Shown in pieces: positions 63,998 to 64,000 of a stretch of DNA of 64,000 nt. Source of the stretch: Deferribacteraceae bacterium V6Fe1. GTDB taxonomy: Bacteria > Chrysiogenota > Deferribacteres > Deferribacterales > Deferrivibrionaceae. Position 1 is the stretch's first letter; each line of letters starts with the position of its first letter. The notes under the pieces were generated by a model that worked only from the letters and a program-made list of their open reading frames with translations, made no database searches and had not been told where the DNA came from. The DNA lies in the NCBI GenBank assembly GCA_022813675.1, contig CP063375.1, positions 434,001 through 498,000 on the forward strand, in the 5' to 3' direction. Made by a program: the position numbers and the translations under genes.

Positions 63998-64000
63998 CCC

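Overview
This is an AT-rich, densely packed stretch of a bacterial chromosome. The organism has two membranes: LolA, a LolB-like lipoprotein, other lipoproteins and periplasmic binding proteins are encoded. It makes selenocysteine (selA-selB), swims or senses by chemotaxis, and uses a membrane pyrophosphatase. The gene mix and style suggest an anaerobe of the Deferribacterota (Deferribacter/Flexistipes-like), but that placement is inference and was not tested by a search.

Layout. 1-20224 (minus strand) is one long, nearly gapless housekeeping run: a GerMN-like protein, rph, rdgB, aroK, aroB, TPR, roadblock-like, aroQ, Xaa-Pro peptidase, efp, accB, accC, TPR lipoprotein, lolB-like, ispE, prs, pth, hppA, a terminator, then ychF, SH3 protein, moaC, a stand-alone glutaminase-like gene overlapping nadE, and the start of guaB. 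20321-23399 is a threonine-synthase-like / aspartate racemase / dicarboxylate symporter operon. 23689-24878 holds two small envelope proteins on the plus strand, meeting rpsB-tsf at a bidirectional terminator. 27106-35040 is the full tryptophan operon trpL-E-G-D-C-F-B-A followed by pabB and a pabC-like gene. 35048-41390 holds a chemoreceptor, glyQ and argG-argF-argD. 41485-44651 is selA-selB. Then come a DUF4010 membrane protein and lolA, a lone receiver protein, an Rrf2 regulator with metY and cysK, an Fe3+-type ABC transporter with a Fur-like site, a DUF362 ferredoxin protein, an MscS channel with a cyclic-nucleotide domain, an IclR regulator, and folE2 with a TPR protein. 58729-61165 is the only accessory-looking segment (AAA/PD-(D/E)XK gene with eroded flanks). 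The window ends with glnS, a small Cys protein, ispF and a membrane protein.

The most striking element is the trp leader (34815-35040). It encodes a 20-residue leader peptide with three tandem Trp codons, the classical 1:2 / 2:3 / 3:4 attenuator, and a second strong terminator. The 5' arm of that second terminator is perfectly complementary to the 3' arm of the first. The six segments can therefore switch as a chain: 1:2, 3:4, 5:6 (two terminators) or 2:3, 4:5 (both terminators undone). Because pabB and a pabC-like gene end this operon and no pabA is present in the window, the same switch probably also governs p-aminobenzoate supply, with TrpG serving both TrpE and PabB.

Other points of interest: several first genes seem to start within a few bases of their predicted transcription start (trpL, selA, the GerMN gene, the MscS gene); the symporter has its good ribosome site one frame away across an A7 run; glutamine-dependent NAD synthetase is split into two overlapping genes; exact 25-bp-spaced TTACCT repeats precede the Fe3+ transporter; and a 28-bp near-perfect palindrome sits at the glnS promoter. 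No tRNA, rRNA, CRISPR array, insertion sequence or integrase was seen.
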